A stretch of 8,116 bases of DNA from Dehalococcoidia bacterium (GTDB taxonomy: Bacteria; Chloroflexota; Dehalococcoidia; UBA1151; UBA1328): positions 1 to 8,116 of the forward strand of contig JASLNQ010000086.1 of the NCBI GenBank assembly GCA_030745955.1, in the 5' to 3' direction. Shown in pieces: positions 5,958-8,116 of this stretch; position 1 is the first letter of the stretch; the number at the start of each line of letters is the position of its first letter. A program made the translations under genes and the position numbers. Below the pieces are notes generated by a model. That model was given only the letters and a program-made list of their open reading frames with translations, had not been told where the DNA came from and ran no database searches.

Positions 5958-7969
5958 CAGGCGCTACCTCCCGGAGCTTCTTCGCGTGGTTGACCCTGGT
6001 CGCGCACGGGCACGAAGAGGTTCAGATTGTTCCCAACTTTCGAGGTGGCTACCAGGCGGAGCAGGAGTCTGCTGGCGAAGAATGCGGTGAACATGCTCAA
6101 CAGCACACCGATGGCGAGTGTCAGGGCGAACCCCTGCATGACACTGGTGCTGAACCTGTCGCCAAACCAGAAAAGCACGATGGCGACAATGATCGTCGAA
6201 ACGTTTCCGTCTCGGATCGATGGCCAGGCCCTGTCGAAGCCAGCGGTGATGGCGGCCAGCAGGCTGCGGCCCGAACGCAGTTCTTCCTTGGTGCGTTCCG
6301 CTATGAGCACGTTAGCGTCGACGGCGAAACCGAGTGACAGGATAACGGCGGCTGCACCGGAAAGAGTGAGCGTCACCGGGATCATCTTGAAGATACCGAG
6401 CAGCATCACTGTATAGGCGATCAGTGCGACGGCCGCTACGAATCCGGGGACCTTGTAGTAGGTGACCATGAATAGAAGGAGCAGCACGAGTCCGATCCCG
6501 CCGGCGATCAGGCTGCGCCTGAGGGAGTCTTTACCCAGCACGGCGTCGACGTTTCGTTCCTGGATGAGGTCGAGGCCGACGGGCAGGGCACCTGACCGGA
6601 GCTGGATGGCGATAGTTCGCACGCGCTCGGTTGTGAAGCTCCCGCCTTCGATGATGGCGCGACCGCCGGAAATACCGGCCTGGGCGCTGGGTGCAACCAG
6701 CTCTTCACCGTCGAGATATATTGCCAACCGGTCGTTCGCGCGGGCGACACGGTCGGTCACGTCAAAGAACGCATCGCCACCGGCGTCGTTGAAGACGAGT
6801 GAGACGATTGGCCGAGGGATGGCGCCTTGCGAAACGTCGGGGAAGGCGTCGTCGAGGTCGGCCGCATCGATTTCGGTATCGGACTCAGAGAAGTAGGCCG
6901 GGTTGGTACACCGTTCGTTTGCCCATTCGTCTTCCGAAAGGCCGTCCGGGGGCCAGGGGATATCTTCGGAGGTAGGCAGTTCGTCGCCACATTCGCGGTA
7001 GAGGAACTCGAGCTTTGCCGTCTTGCCGATCAGGTTCTTCGCTTCCTGCACACCGCCACCGACGGTCCACTGGGTAAGCGCCCCCTGGCTGGCGACGAAC
7101 TGGACCCTACCGATATCGCGTAGGGCGCTTTCAAGTTCCTGAGCCTCGCTCCGGATGGGGTTGCCATCTTCATCGGTCGTGTCGATGCCGAGGCCGTACA
7201 TCAGGATGGAGAAAAGGCCCGGGGCTGCGTCAACCTCTTCGATATCGGCATCACTGCGGCCAACCGACGCGAAGGCCGCCTGGACTTCCTCAAGGGTGGG
7301 GAGCAATTCTTCCACGATCGGCTCGGTATCGACTGCCGTGTCTTCACCCTCTTCGGGCGGGATGATATCGGGCAAGACATAGCTGACCTGCAAAGCGACC
7401 GGGTACTGGGCGATGATGGCTTCGTGCCAGGCGTCAGCTTCCGATGGCGTGACTACATTGCCTTCGCGGTCGACGACCTCACCCTGAACATCGTCGAGTT
7501 GGACGGTTAGCGAATCGTTGTCGTTTTGCTTTACCTTCGCGTCAGGTCGGCCAAGGTCGGTCCGGAAGAACTCTTCCAGGTCGTCGGGGGAGACGAAATT
7601 GGAGGAGAAATTCAGCGTGATCGACGCCCCGGACTGACCCGGGATCTGGACGAGTACGCGGTCGGCAACGGAGCCGACGCTGCCTCCGAGCAGTTGGACG
7701 CTCGCCTCGCTGACGCCGAATTCGTTGACCCGGCGGTCAATGATATTCCGGACGCCTTCTACGTCGTCCTTTGTAGGCTCTCGATCATCCACGGGCACGA
7801 CCTGGTAGACAAGGTGAGTCCCGCCCTCAAGGTCGAGCCCCAGCGTGAGGCCGAGAACGCTGTCTCCACCGCGGGAGAACCCGAGGAAGTTGATTTCGGA
7901 GGTTGCCAGTACAACCACCGAAAGGACAATCAGTATTGCGATGAGGACGAGGCCCCGGAATCTACTCAA
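5957..7969 (-). CDS. secD: Protein translocase subunit SecD with enlarged first extracytoplasmic domain
   Basis: SecD works with SecF as the proton-driven accessory motor of the Sec translocon. The 670-residue protein has TM1 at about 7-23, the motif LGLTLGLDLEGGTHLVYQ (39-56), a large extracytoplasmic region, and five C-terminal membrane segments between about 486 and 638. Signatures are LIGKTAKLEF (313-322), AIQLRSGALPVGL (454-466), GFAVDANVLIAERTKEELR (547-565), carrying the conserved membrane Asp551, and AGFDRAWPSIRDGNVST (576-592). It is longer than E. coli SecD (615 residues). Residues about 113-304 separate the RVLVQIPG and AKNLIGKTA motifs, which lie close together in typical SecD. 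The only two cysteines, Cys327 and Cys354, both lie outside the membrane. The start is TTG at 7969: a TAA lies five codons upstream, no ATG or GTG precedes TM1, and AAGAG sits nine bases upstream. Confidence 0.96.
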   Translation of the reverse strand: MSRFRGLVLIAILIVLSVVVLATSEINFLGFSRGGDSVLGLTLGLDLEGGTHLVYQVVPVDDREPTKDDVEGVRNIIDRRVNEFGVSEASVQLLGGSVGSVADRVLVQIPGQSGASITLNFSSNFVSPDDLEEFFRTDLGRPDAKVKQNDNDSLTVQLDDVQGEVVDREGNVVTPSEADAWHEAIIAQYPVALQVSYVLPDIIPPEEGEDTAVDTEPIVEELLPTLEEVQAAFASVGRSDADIEEVDAAPGLFSILMYGLGIDTTDEDGNPIRSEAQELESALRDIGRVQFVASQGALTQWTVGGGVQEAKNLIGKTAKLEFLYRECGDELPTSEDIPWPPDGLSEDEWANERCTNPAYFSESDTEIDAADLDDAFPDVSQGAIPRPIVSLVFNDAGGDAFFDVTDRVARANDRLAIYLDGEELVAPSAQAGISGGRAIIEGGSFTTERVRTIAIQLRSGALPVGLDLIQERNVDAVLGKDSLRRSLIAGGIGLVLLLLFMVTYYKVPGFVAAVALIAYTVMLLGIFKMIPVTLTLSGAAAVILSLGFAVDANVLIAERTKEELRSGRSLLAAITAGFDRAWPSIRDGNVSTIIVAIVLFWFGDRFSTSVMQGFALTLAIGVLLSMFTAFFASRLLLRLVATSKVGNNLNLFVPVRDQGQPREEAPGGSA
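5966..5972 (-). promoter_or_regulatory. Strong ribosome binding site of secF
   Basis: GGGAGGT on the minus strand, eight bases before the secF ATG and inside the last codons of secD. Together with the TGATG overlap it supports coupled translation of SecD and SecF. Confidence 0.75.
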
Positions 7970-7990
7970 TAACCCAGACTCTTACGCGAA

Positions 7991-8026
7991 ACGCGCCGCG
8001 AAGGCGGCGCGTCTATTTGTTTTTTT
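7991..8026 (+). terminator. Terminator-like hairpin and T-run, plus-strand orientation
   Basis: A perfect nine-base-pair G+C-rich stem (ACGCGCCGC at 7991-7999, GCGGCGCGT at 8004-8012) with a GAAG loop is followed on the plus strand by CTATTTGTTTTTTT. This is the classical form of an intrinsic terminator for rightward transcription. All genes seen run leftward and secD begins only 22 bases to the left, so it would stop antisense transcription out of secD. Read on the minus strand, only TTT follows the stem, so it should terminate poorly there. In that direction it would form a leader hairpin just before the secD ribosome binding site (7979-7983). Confidence 0.6.
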
Positions 8027-8079
8027 CTGACGGTCGATCACCGATCTGGTGTCGCCAGGATGTTCCTAGAACGTACCCC

Positions 8080-8115
8080 CGATACCCCTCCGAGTTGATC
8101 GGAATCGGGGTATCG
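8080..8115. repeat. Interrupted inverted repeat at the right edge
   Basis: Arms CGATACCCC (8080-8088) and GGGGTATCG (8107-8115) are perfectly complementary over nine bases. An inner stem, TCCGA (8089-8093) with TCGGA (8099-8103), closes a GTTGA loop, leaving a three-base bulge (ATC). No T-run follows on the minus strand, and the plus-strand side is cut off by the window edge. It could be an RNA hairpin at the end of an upstream gene, part of the secD leader, or an operator. Confidence 0.5.
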
Positions 8116-8116
8116 A

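Noticed and set aside
7526..7972. 148-residue plus-strand open frame ending 19 bases before the plus-strand hairpin
   Set aside because: It lies wholly antisense to well-conserved SecD codons and has no recognisable domain. The nearby terminator-like hairpin makes it tempting, but the composition is that of a mirror frame.
8027..8116. A tRNA or other stable RNA in the secD leader
   Set aside because: The paired segments do not form a cloverleaf, I find no T-loop or CCA end in the right place, and the edge cuts the region.
1..8116. CRISPR array, insertion sequence, integrase, toxin-antitoxin or defence genes
   Set aside because: I saw no spaced repeat series, transposase motif, terminal repeats or defence-type domain on either strand; gene content is housekeeping plus a sensor kinase.

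Overview
The window comes from a bacterial chromosome of fairly high G+C. Every recognisable gene lies on the minus strand, so transcription runs from right to left. The gene content is housekeeping plus one cytoplasmic sensor kinase. I see no transposase, integrase, CRISPR array, tRNA, rRNA or phage gene. Protein flavour (separate SecD and SecF, a soluble multi-GAF kinase, a small zincin-like metallopeptidase) would suit a Chloroflexota-type lineage, but this is an impression and not a proven assignment.

Layout in transcription order. Positions 8116-7970 are a 147-base leader with two inverted repeats; one is followed on the plus strand by a T-rich run like an intrinsic terminator. Then come secD (7969-5957) and secF (5957-5049), overlapping by one base. 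After 106 bases follows nfo, endonuclease IV (4942-4088), then 7 bases, a 123-residue HExxH metallopeptidase (4080-3709), and a 479-residue phosphodiesterase/nucleotide pyrophosphatase-family enzyme (3709-2270) that overlaps it by one base. A 113-base gap (2269-2157) precedes a receiver-GAF-GAF-histidine kinase reading frame (2156 to beyond the left edge). The close spacing from secD to the phosphodiesterase suggests one operon or two coupled ones; the sensor kinase probably has its own start of transcription.

The genes do not form one obvious pathway. SecD and SecF together make the membrane subcomplex that uses the proton gradient to help SecYEG export proteins. Nfo repairs abasic sites. 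The metallopeptidase and phosphodiesterase are translationally coupled enzymes of unknown substrate. The kinase would sense an unknown cytoplasmic signal through its GAF domains.

The two most notable observations are an in-frame TAG codon that cuts the receiver domain of the sensor kinase between its fourth strand and fourth helix, and a roughly 190-residue insertion in the first extracytoplasmic domain of SecD. The first may be a nonsense mutation, a sequencing error or recoding. I do not see a convincing new multi-gene system here.
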